From: Chanos chanos
Taxonomy: Eukaryota > Chordata > Actinopteri > Gonorynchiformes > Chanidae
DNA length: 64,000 bases
NCBI RefSeq assembly: GCF_902362185.1
Contig: NC_044503.1
Coordinates: 13,362,457-13,426,456, forward strand
Reading direction: 5' to 3'
The translations under genes and the position numbers were made by a program. Below the pieces are notes generated by a model. It was not told the DNA's origin. It made no database searches and was given only the letters and a program-made list of their open reading frames with translations. This document shows positions 35,661 through 46,736 of this stretch, piece after piece (the stretch's first letter is position 1; the number at the start of each line of letters is the position of its first letter).

Positions 35661-36021
35661 CTTCCTGAAGCTCAACAACAGAATAAAAGGCCAACGAAGG
35701 GAAGAGACTGAAACTCAAAAAATGGGAGATATTTGAGGGGAATGTACTGTAAAGGGGTAAACTGCAGTACCCTGGTGAATGATGATAAATTTATATGTGC
35801 ATGCAGCGCACTGTATATCTTTACAGATTTGGATGTTTGAGATTAGTGTAAATTTTGTTCTATAAATTTGATGTACTTTGATTCATTGGCTGTTCTATTA
35901 CTGAACTCCTAAAACCTACATTTTGAATTGATCACTATGGTGGAGTATTTCTTTTTCTCTAGAAAAAGTCTTCTCTGTTTCTGAGGGGGGGGGGGGGGGA
36001 ATGAATAGCAGTTCAATACAT

Positions 36022-36027
36022 GAATAA
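36022..36027 (+). terminator. Candidate def6 polyadenylation signal
   Basis: AATAAA about 360 b after the def6 stop. An earlier AATAAA lies close behind the stop near 35682 and is the alternative. Confidence 0.6.
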
Positions 36028-39000
36028 AGTGTCATATGATTCTTTTTCACAGTTTACGGTTGAGCTCTAACAACGGAGAATATAGTGCTTCATGAATCCT
36101 TCTCTTAGATATCTGTAGCGTTATTACTGCGTAAGCTTATTTTAGGTGATGTTCTAGCATACACATTAACGTGAAACGTGTGGTTTGCTTGCTTCCTGCT
36201 TCCGTTGTGTAATACTGTGCGGATGTGAAGTGAACTTTGCATTCAAATCGCAATTATTTTAGACTGGTAAAAAATATTATTCTTTCTCTCTCTGTGTTAA
36301 TTAAAGAAGCACCAGTACCTTGAAATGTAAACCCTAACCTCAAACCCCAAACCCTCGACAGTGCGAGTCAGTCTAACACGTAACAAATCTGAAATCAAGA
36401 CAGCACATAGGCTACTACATGTTGTAACTTAAAATCTACGTGGGAGCTTCTAGACATGCACACACAACAGGAAATGTCCATCTTTCCGTTTGCATGATGC
36501 TGTAGCGACCTTCGATGACGAGGAAGAAATAGGTTAACAGTGACACACGCTGTTGAAGTAACACAATTACTGCTGATGCTCGGAAAACCGCAGACGTGTG
36601 CATTTGGGGGCTCCCAACTGCTATCGATGATGGCATCATTTAATTCCGCGTGTAGGTGGCAGCGTTTATGAAAACGGCCCCTTGGGTCTTAAGTGACTGA
36701 GGAAATTCCCAGTGGTATTTCACCCAATCAGCTGGCCAAATGCACAGGTCTCAAACGTGGAACAAGACTTTCGTTATACCTACAGCTGAAGTGGTGAAAA
36801 ATGATTTGTGATTTAAACATCAGGAACAAAGCAGTCGGTCATACAACAGCGAGGTTTAACTGAGATTTTCTGAACGTTATTTATGACAGTGTTTAATATG
36901 CGTTGTTAATATAACTGTATGTGGTGTGATATCATGCCATATAGGTGTTTACAAAGGTAAGTACTTATCCATGTAAAAAGCTATATGACTCCTATTACAC
37001 TATATTCACATATACTATTAACATTCATATAATACACTGTCTTTTCTCTAAATACTTGCATATCATACCATGTCATACCATTCATAACTACAAACATCAA
37101 CGAAATGTTAAGGCACATCGGCTTTGTAACGTAACCGTACTGTGTATACGACGTATGTCACGCCACGTCTGACGTTATACGCAGTGGCTGGCTGTCAAGC
37201 TGCAGGAAACAATCAAAGCAAGTGCAATTGCTAGCTAGCTCAGTGAAGATTGGGTGAAAAGTTAAATACCAGCCCTTACTGTACCTCCATAAATATTTGA
37301 ATGAGAGCTGAAACTGGGCGACAGAGTTTGCAGTGACTTAATTCATTTAATACCCAGGTTATTGGAGAATAATGCTGTTACGCGACAACATTTAGAAAGT
37401 GAACAAAAAAGTTACCTTAAGTAAGCTAGTGAGCTAGCTGGTAAGCTAGCAATTGTAGCATGAAGTAGGTTTATTTGAACATATTTGAGGGCGATGTGGT
37501 GATCGTAAAGGTAATACTGACTATGCAATGGGCTACTTCTCTTTGTATCTCGCTGGGTAATTATCAGATATCGCACAGGAAAAGAAGCCGAAAAGAGTTG
37601 TATTCATTTGCTACGTTGTAAACTTCATAGTACTCCTCAAGCCTCACAGCAGGTAAGTAACGCCACTAGATTGGCTAACAAGCTAAACGGTATTTAGCTG
37701 TCATCTCGTCTAACTCGGCCATCGGTCATAGTGCTTCTGTGATGTCTACCTAGCTGTCTGTGTAGCATACCTAGCATACGTATGTTGTCGACTAGTTGGT
37801 CAAGATTTCACCTACGGTTTTGTAAACGTACTGAGATACATTACCGTTGTGATTAGGTTGTGCCAACAGTTTTGCCTGAATAGCTAATGTCAAAGTTATT
37901 AAACCTATTCTGTTAGTCATTTATTAGGTTTGTTAGGCTGTCACACAGCCAAGTAACATAGCTAAATATTGTTAGCATGTTGGCATTGAAGATTATCCTT
38001 AGGTAGCGGTTTCTTAGATGGTTAACTATAGCCTACCATCTGGGAAGCACACGTGAGTTAGCGTAATGTTTTGTTGATAGGGTATTATAAAGAGTTACTG
38101 CAGCGAGCCTGAAGTTACCCGGTCTTCAGTCAATACTATACAGTTTTAATCAGCTGATAACTTATCTTTTAATTTGATCGGTTACGGTTTGGGGTTCAGA
38201 AATTAAAGTCTTGTATATGTCTCTGTTCTTATTTAATATCAGTTGGAATAGTGCCAATTGATTGTCTAACGGGAGTACTTACGATTTTGGTCCAGTTATG
38301 TCTCTTATAGTTAGGCGAGAATGTATTTTGTATGATTGTCTGTGTGCAAAGAGAGTAGCTACTACACATTAAAAATGAAATCCATGCCTCATGATTGACC
38401 CGAGTCACGTCGTGTCTGGTTAAGTCTACGCGGAAGTCTAGCCGAAAACTCTTTACGTTGTAGTGATGCAACTAGTCACTACGTGTCTTTAAGCTGTTCT
38501 GGCTATAAAAATTATTTGATCCAAAACCATGTCTTAGACGTCATTTAGGGTGAGAGTCAGACTGGATGTGGGATATAAAATGCTATAACAGTTCAGAGCA
38601 AAAAAGATTTAAGGTCTTTTCAGCTCAACATTCCATGACAACCGCTTATTGTAATTAAACTTAAACAAACAATAACCTCTGTGAGTGATGTGTCTTCTGT
38701 CTTCTCGACCGAATAGGTGAAAGGTAGTTGTGTTTGTTTAGGGAGTGACATAAAGTCTGTCTCGCACTGGATTCTGTGTTTAATTCATTGATTCAAAAAC
38801 AAAAAGTTAATCCAAAGCTAGTTTGTTCTAAAGCCCAGGCGCACTAGAAACGTTGATAAGAATCAAGAAAAGCATAGTATTTCTTCACTTGATAGACATG
38901 AGAGGAAACCACTGAAAGAATTCAAGACAGGAATGTTTTCTTGTCATGCCCACACAGAATGACTCATTACCCTTTACTGTGCAAGTGCACTTTACCATGC

Positions 39001-40816
39001 TTGGGGAAAGTTTACTGTTGAGCGGATAATCTGAAAACCAGCATGACAGGTTACCAACATGCCTAAACAGTCTCTTAGAGCAGAAATGGACTTCTATTAC
39101 TGTATAACTCACTCTGAGTCTCCACATTTTATCTGTTTCCTCCAATTGGTCAATCAGTAGATAGAAAAAGAAGTTGGGCTATCCATTGTTCAGCAGTGTT
39201 GTTAATTGTGTCATTGTCAGTTCTCTCCACTTTTTGATTTTAGATCATGTGCCCAAATTCATTTTTTCCTCCTCAGACAGTTAGTTTGTAAGGAACCGTG
39301 TGTGGGTGTATACGTGGATGGCTTTTATGTCAATACTTGATAATCCTCTTGTCAGAGAATCCCACGGATTACAAACAAAGTCCCCAGGCCTACTCTCAAA
39401 TCTCTCCATGTCTGCAGACACTCATATCTGCTATCGATGCTGCCCACCCCGGGTGCCATCAAGGACGTGACCTCATTCAGCACCAGTGAAGCTGCCCATT
39501 GGTCCCCATTCAGTCTAATGGATACCAACAGAGCTAGTGTAAATCCACAGATTATTCGTGTATTTTGATCTCTTAACAGTGGCCATTCTACTCAATAAAG
39601 AAGTGAAAAGCCTCGTGGTGTACGCACGTCAACATATGACTCTCACCCACAGCCATCATAGAAGGATGTCCTGCTGACATGTCTTGCTTTCGTTTGTTTA
39701 TGAAGAGTTAATGGATAGAAATGGTGTTTATCTGCTTGTTTTGAAATTCATATTAGTGCCTCGTAGCTCATTGGTGACTCATTTAACGTTGGAAAGCACT
39801 CCTGCCATCTGCTTGGTATACACTCTCTCATTCACTTCAGACGAATTTATGAATGGCTTGGAACTTTTGGATTGAAGTTCACACATGAGCGTGAGGAATG
39901 AGGAACAGATTCTGCACAGCTAATATAATAATAAATGGATCCTTAAGTTTCTGACCCTGATGTTACATTATCTTTTTTAACTTTTTTTATCATCACAGAG
40001 AGACTGGCAAAGCCGTCGCTCTGTCTTTTGTATAGTTTGTTTGATGAGCTCTAAGGGATTGCGATTAATTTATTTATTCCTCTCAAATGTAGATTTAATT
40101 GCAAAGATCTTGATATTATCAGGTTGATAACAAACATTCTTTGTTGTCAGTGACACTTGCCCGCATTCAAGTCTCCATCAGTGCTTACATAGCAAATTTT
40201 CTACAGGTTCAGACTGTAATGCCTGGCTTATCTGTTTAAGTAAACAACCTCAGACTTTTTTTTATAATCTCTCTTTGTTATTGTCTGCACTATTTGCACT
40301 CTGACCTTCACTAATCTTAGACCACTTGGCAGCCTTCAGTTGGGTGTTTCCATTAGAGCAGAGAAAACTGTCCAGAGCCAGAGCTCAGCAGAAAAGGGGA
40401 GAGAGGGGGAAAAAAGGCTTTTGAAAGCCAGGGTGATAAAGGCCTGGCTGGGGGCAGAACTACACTTTCAGACCTTGAGCTCCTGATAAGTGCTTCTCAG
40501 CAGCAATACTGACTTGTTGTTGAACAGTTAGAGTGAGATTGTGGATCTGTGTGAAAACTAATGTAATGTGCGAAGCCAAATGCAAGCAGTTGGGCAATGG
40601 TAAGTTAATAATAGCGAGGTAATCAAAAATAGCCCAGCTGTAATGGTCAACACTTAAGGCTTTACTCAGGCCCAAATGGAATTTCGAGTTTACATACTTG
40701 TTTAGTTGTATGACTATACCACATGAGAGGCTTGTGTTGTGGACCTTCACCTGTACCAAACTGTTGTGAAGCAGAGTATAATGCATATTCAGAGGTGACC
40801 TTCTTGTGCTCCGCAG
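36028..40816 (+). other. def6-ppard intergenic region and ppard 5' non-coding part
   Basis: About 4.8 kb without a supported coding exon. A strong donor (cagcag/gtaagt, junction at about 37652) is a good candidate for the end of a non-coding ppard first exon. The ppard coding exon opens after a tccgcag acceptor at 40816, so a 5' UTR intron of about 3.2 kb is likely. A minus-strand open frame at 40460-40834 has no recognisable domain. Confidence 0.45.
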
Positions 40817-40823
40817 GGCAGCT

Positions 40824-40858
40824 ATGCCAGCCACATGATGAACATGGAGGGCTGTTAG
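40824..40858 (+). promoter_or_regulatory. Two short overlapping uORFs in the ppard 5' UTR
   Basis: Between the presumed acceptor (40816) and the main ATG (40883) are ATG CCA GCC ACA TGA (40824-40838) and an overlapping 8-codon frame (40835-40858, MMNMEGC then stop). Both stop before the main start, so they could lower or regulate initiation. Confidence 0.55.
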
Positions 40859-40882
40859 CTCTAGCAGCTGGACCTGAGAGCT

Positions 40883-42844
40883 ATGGGGGATGAGGCGCGA
40901 GCTACCTCAGAGACTGAGTGCCTGCAACTGGCTGAGCTGACACCAGTGCGCGGCATGACATCGGAAGGGCTTTTTGACGGGACGTTGCTGCCTCAGCTCG
41001 ACGCAAACTCCCCGCAACTGACGGAGGACACGGTACGGGAGGGAGAACCGGTCACCCCAGATTACAGGGGGACATCGGACCCTCAGGAGCCAGGCTCAGG
41101 GGAAGAGTTTGAGAGCAGCGAGGCCTCGGACGTCACCGGCGCGGAGGGGGTGTCGCCCAGGAGTAACGGGTGGGACGGGAGCCGACAGAACGGAAGTGGC
41201 CGTCAGGAGGCGACGCCGGAACAGAAGGACGGAGCTCATGTCAGTCCTGCAACACCCAACCCTTTCCCAGGTGAGAGGGCTTCCAAAGGGCATACAAACC
41301 CCCCTCCACGACGCTGAGCTGGTTTTAAAAAAGTGTATTAAAATGAATGCATTGGCTGTTCTGAGGTCGTCGATGTCACATACACATGTAACCAGTTCAT
41401 ACAGATCATACAGTTAACTCACATTGTTCATAGTGCACAAAAGATTTAACTGTAAATCGGCAGGCAGATCCATGTGGAGCCACTGAGACATTCCTTTCAC
41501 ACCGCTCTCTCCTCGTCTTTCTCTGAGCAGACCCGTTGCAGACGTCCTCTCTGTCGTTGTCCGACCAGCTGCGGCTCGGTCGCGATGACCCCACTGGGAT
41601 GGGGCTTAACGTGGAGTGCAGGATATGTGGAGATAAAGCATCGGGGTTTCACTATGGTGTCCACGCCTGTGAGGGCTGTAAAGTAAGCATCTGAAGCTCG
41701 TTAAGTTTTTCATTTTACAGTTTATCCTCTGCTCTTTACTGATCTGCTAGAGCGTGAAACTCAAGACCTACGTGTTGTATTAAAATCCAGTCTGTTTAAC
41801 AAACCCAAGGCCATACTTCGGTTGCAGTATCTATGAGACTGGTAAAACCGCCTCTCCTCTTTTCCTCTAGGGTTTTTTCAGGCGAACCATTCGTATGAAG
41901 CTGGAGTATGAACGCTGCGAGCGCACCTGTAAGATTCAGAAGAAGAGCCGCAACAAGTGCCAATACTGCCGCTTTCAGAAGTGCCTGGCGCTAGGCATGT
42001 CTCATGACGGTAAGCTGAACGCTGCATCACAGAGGCGTGTTTTTCAAGATACGATTTCATCAAGTCATCTCTGTGTTTGACTCTGGAGTCCCTAGACTGA
42101 TTCTAACAGTAGGCTGTTGGCGTCTCCACAGCAATCAGGTACGGACGCATGCCCGAGGCAGAGAAAAAGAAACTAGTGGCGGGGCTACTAGCTGGAGAAA
42201 AGAGTGTGCAGAGCCCTGGAGGCTCTGACCTTAAAACGTTGGCCAAGAACGTGAACACAGCCTATCTGAAGAACCTCAACATGACCAAGAAGAAAGCCCG
42301 CAGCATTTTGACTGGCAAAACCAGCTGCTCTGCGGTATTGTCTCGACCTATGTAAACTTGCCATGGTCTAGTAACTCTGAGTTAACAAGTATGAAACAAA
42401 TGCAGTGTTTCATGAGTAGGAATGAATGTATTGTGAAGCGACAATTGATAGCTCTGCAAGTTCAAATGAGCATGTCCATTATTTTGTAGAGGCAAGGGTG
42501 AAACTGTGGCAGCAGGTGACACTGTAATATTAAATCTAGTTAATCAGTCTTGGGTCTAGATCCGCATTCACTGTACATTCAGACTTAAATTTGCCCGGCT
42601 TGTTCTTTTCAGCCTTTTGTGATCCATGATATGGACTCGCTGTGGCAGGCTGAGAACGGCCTGGTGTGGAATCAGCTAAACGGAGCTCCCCTCAACAAAG
42701 AGATTGGTGTCCATGTTTTTTACCGCTGTCAGTGCACCACTGTGGAGACTGTGAGAGAACTCACTGAGTTCGCTAAAAACATCCCAGGCTTCATTGACCT
42801 TTTCCTCAATGACCAGGTATCCTGCATCAAAACATTCACCACAG

Positions 42845-42881
<37 letters not shown>

Positions 42882-43979
42882 ATATAAATAAAAAATATGA
42901 TAACGTTATATAGAATGTAAAATGATGTGTATGATAAAATATTTGTGACACTCCAGTGGTGCCACGTATCAGTCGTGCCTGCTAATATGCGCCATGTTTT
43001 GAGAAAATAGGATTTCTGTATCTCTGGGAAGAGTGAGTTACACTTGGTAAACCAGTTGTGAACATGTTATGGCCTGTCACTTTCAGGTGACCCTGTTGAA
43101 GTACGGTGTGCATGAAGCGATTTTTGCCATGCTTCCGTCCCTCATGAACAAAGATGGGCTGCTTGTGGCCAATGGGAAGGGCTTTGTGACGAGGGAGTTC
43201 CTGCGAAGCCTTCGCAAACCCTTCAGTGAGATCATGGAGCCCAAGTTTGAGTTTGCTGTCAAGTTCAACGCCCTGGAGCTGGACGACAGTGACCTTGCTC
43301 TTTTTGTGGCTGCCATTATCCTGTGTGGAGGTGAGCATGTGGAAACGCTGTTCAAGCTAATAACATAATGGAGGGGAGGATCTTACAATGGTTCGCTTGT
43401 TTTCTATAGCCGCTAGCTAGAGTCTGCCAAAGCACTGATGCTCAAATTGTTTTAAACAAAACGTTCTTTGGACAAGGTACGCATAATTTTTTTTTTTTTT
43501 ACGCATTCTCCTAAACAAACTGAAAACTAGCCAGGCCTGTTTTTTGAGGGCTCATCTTTTGCTTGTATTAATCAGAAACCCTAAGATAAAAGCAGAAAAA
43601 GCATATGTTGTATTTACAGGGGATGTTCGCACTAAGCCCTGTTCAATACTGCGGTACAGTCCCTTTCTCTGATGGTTTTCAGTGAGCAAAATCCTCTTTG
43701 AGTTATTCGTTGACCTGTTTTTCTTGCGTAGACCGTCCAGGCCTAATGAATGTGAAGCAAGTGGAGCAGATCCAAGACAGTATTCTCCAGGCCCTAGACC
43801 AGCACCTACAGGTCCACCATCCCGACTCTCCTCACCTCTTCCCAAAGCTGCTGCAGAAGATGGCCGACCTGAGGCAGCTCGTGACAGAGAACGCCCAGCT
43901 GGTACAGATGATCAAAAAGACGGAATCCGAGACCTCCCTACACCCACTCCTCCAGGAGATCTACAAGGACATGTATTAA
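40883..43979 (+). CDS. ppard: Peroxisome proliferator-activated receptor delta, complete
   Basis: Nuclear receptor for fatty acids; binds PPRE DNA as a heterodimer with RXR. Coding exons: 40883-41270, 41531-41682, 41871-42009, 42132-42334, 42613-42816, 43087-43330, 43732-43979; 525 aa against 441 in human. The DNA-binding domain starts near residue 159 ([20 protein letters not shown]), with P-box CEGCK and a short D-box CERTC. The hinge carries [12 protein letters not shown]. The ligand-binding domain includes [20 protein letters not shown] and [14 protein letters not shown], and the AF-2 helix is the C-terminal [10 protein letters not shown]. The extra length is an acidic, Ser/Gly/Pro-rich A/B region of about 84 extra residues. 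I chose the first in-frame ATG after the acceptor; a start inside the A/B region (for example at MTSEGLF) cannot be excluded. Confidence 0.95.
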
Positions 43980-45465
43980 TTAGATCTCAGGAGGAATTCG
44001 CTTCAACTGCAGAACTGAACCAGGACTTGTTCAGAACTGTCAACGAGGTCTTGGTGACACTGTGGTACACAGTGGGATTTTTATACAGACTGTGCAGTGA
44101 AATTGTACTGTATGGAAAAGGACTTTTTTTTTTAATGGGAGGGCACTTTTATAAGTCTTTTCTAGACATGGATCACTTTCACATTAGAATCCTCATTTCA
44201 TCTCTCTTTCCTTCTTCCATCATGTCAAACGTCAATAGCTAGATGAATGCCTTTTTTTTTCCAAGTTTGAGACAGTTTTTTTTTTAATGAAATTGTCCAT
44301 CACTGATTGTTGATTTTGAAATTTCTATTTTACAGAATGATTTATTTTGGCTAACTAGACAAAGAACTAAACTGACAAAAACAGATCATAGAACATGATC
44401 TTGCAATCTAGAGCTTGAAAGGACATCTCCAATGTCTGTTACATTTTTGTTTGTGTTGTTAGCTTGGGATTTGCATTTACCCTTTTAACTCAGTCAGTCT
44501 CATAGATGTTAAAACTTTTTCTAAACCTCATGGTGCACACTAGAACTTTCTATACTTGTTGGCCTAAAGTCTGTTGCAAATGGTCTATGGAACAGTTTCT
44601 TTTTTATTGTAATGTACTGGTGTTAATACAGTCTGCCTCAAAACAGGCTAGTGTTATTGTGGGTGAAAAATGGTTTGATATGTGCTGTCCACTTTCCAAG
44701 CTATAAAACTACTGGAAGACATGATTTCTGGATATCTTATTTAAAAAAAAAAAAAAAAACACCTCCAACAATTTGAATATTTGGTGTAGAACACACAGAC
44801 ACTTCCAGCAAATCTTGAGACTGTTTTATTCACAACTCAGTGACACTCTACTCAGTTAATTATTTCTGGTAAATGCAACACTTTATGGCTATAATGTCGT
44901 GTTTCACCCTTCAAGCATGTGACGGAATTCCCCGGCTTTGCTTATTTTATTGCGTAAGTAACTAATGGTGAATACCACAACTTTTACACCAACAAATAAA
45001 CAGGTGCTACTGCAGAAGTTTTTGAGTGGTGAAAAAAAACCTAGGAATAATATCTATTTGTAGGTTTCCAATCCTAAACCAATCCTTCAGATATCACACA
45101 TGTTAAAGATGTTACAATATTTTGTATTCAACTGGGCAAAGCAATTAACTTATTTTGATATTATTAATGATCTACTGTTAGGACTTGTTAAAAAAAGTTA
45201 AAGAAGTAAAAAAAAAAATTTAAAAAAAGAACTGTATTTTTTTTTAATAAGATATGATAATTGGTGCATATTAAAAGGAAATTCCTTTACAGTGAAATCA
45301 CTGGTGTTGATATAGTCACCTGATGACTGAACAATGTGATGTTCAGAAGAAATCTATGAACATGGCTCTGCAACACAGGTGATTCCTCACTGATATACAG
45401 CTTGCATTCAACGTTATGCAATATAAAAATGTCAAAAGAAATATAAACATTGAAATGTAAATAAA
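43980..45465 (+). other. ppard: ppard 3' UTR
   Basis: AT-rich trailer with several poly-A/T runs and AATAAA signals at 44995-45000 and 45460-45465. Either could end the transcript. From 45466 to about 46560 I see only AT-rich spacer with a poly-T run near 45825-45839. Confidence 0.5.
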
Positions 45466-46608
45466 CTACTGAGGACGTCGCTGTGAAATTAGATTATATA
45501 GATTATTTGGTATATCATGGCAACTTGGTCATATCCACTTAGTCTCTGAGGACTGGACAACAGTCTTGTGTACAACAGTATTGTGTACAACAATGACAAG
45601 AAAGCACAACTATGTTTAAGAAATATTAGAATCGTTCTGTAGTACGTTTTGTAAAGAGTTTCCCCCTGTTTTGCCTAAGGCTTTACAGATCTCAATGTGA
45701 ATGATTCTCTGTCTGTCTTAAGCTCATAATGTGACACAACACAGCTTTGTGAACAAATCCAGTGTATACTGTTATCATGATGTAACATCTCCAAATCTGG
45801 AAATGGCAGTCAATGCATGGATTTTTTTTTTTTTTTTTTGGTCTCCTGCATCTGAAAAAAAATAATGTTATTACAAGGCCTATGCTGTGTTTTCTTAGGA
45901 TATGACTTTGCTCACTCTCTGAGTGATGGTCCATTTACTGAAGGAAGCCTAAAGTAAATCTATGCTTACATATACTAGGTTCTCATGACAACTTCATAGA
46001 AAACTCTGCTTTCCTTAGTTGTACATGAACTCAGGTTTCATTTACAGATCTTCTTTACCATTACAATTTAGCTTCTTTATAGTGTTATAGTGTTATTTAT
46101 AGTATAATAATACTCTATTTTATTTCTTCAGTCCCACCATAATAATCATCTTAATTGGTAGAATGATATACACATATAGGCAGACAATTTGTTCCCAGGT
46201 GGGTTTTGGGCAAGGCTATTCTTGTACATGCTGAAGCTCCTCAAAATAACGTGAAATTTGAGATTTTTTTGATGTTGTTGTTGCTTTTAAATTCTAATTG
46301 CCAAATTAATATTTCATATGAGAGGACATGGTCCTATAAAATGGAGAAATCGGGAGACAGTCTTTTTGGTAACTAATCCTTCAGCGTTTAAATGCATACT
46401 ACAACTACAGATATAAACCTTTGTTTTTTTAATGAAAAACGTTTAAAATCCGATTTAGACATGAATGTAAAACATCAAACAACTAGCCACGTGTCTGTAT
46501 TATTGGAATTTTAAAGGTTAATTTGCTGTTAGCCATTTCACCAAACCACCGCTGCGCAAAGTTGACGACCCTGATTGGAGCTCAAGCTATCAGGTAAATT
46601 AGTTGGAT

Positions 46609-46736
46609 CCCGCCCAGTCATTATAAAGATGTGAATTTAATTTTAAAGATGACGTCAGAGTGCAGGGAACGGCTTGCGAGATGGAGAAAGGGACCAGTTT
46701 CACTTCAGTAGACATAGAACACAATGGTGTTTGCAG
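46609..46736 (+). promoter_or_regulatory. mkrn4: mkrn4 promoter A and first exon A
   Basis: A GC-box-like ccgccc (about 46610) and a TATA-like TTATAAAG (46621-46628) precede an ATG at 46681. The coding part, 46681-46736, encodes MEKGTSFTSVDIEHNGVC plus two bases and ends at a clean tgcag/gtaag donor. Joined to the exon at 47782 it supplies the first Cys of zinc finger 1. Confidence 0.65.

Noticed and set aside
40460-40834. 124-codon minus-strand open frame upstream of ppard
   Set aside because: It overlaps the ppard coding-exon acceptor and has no domain; treated as chance.
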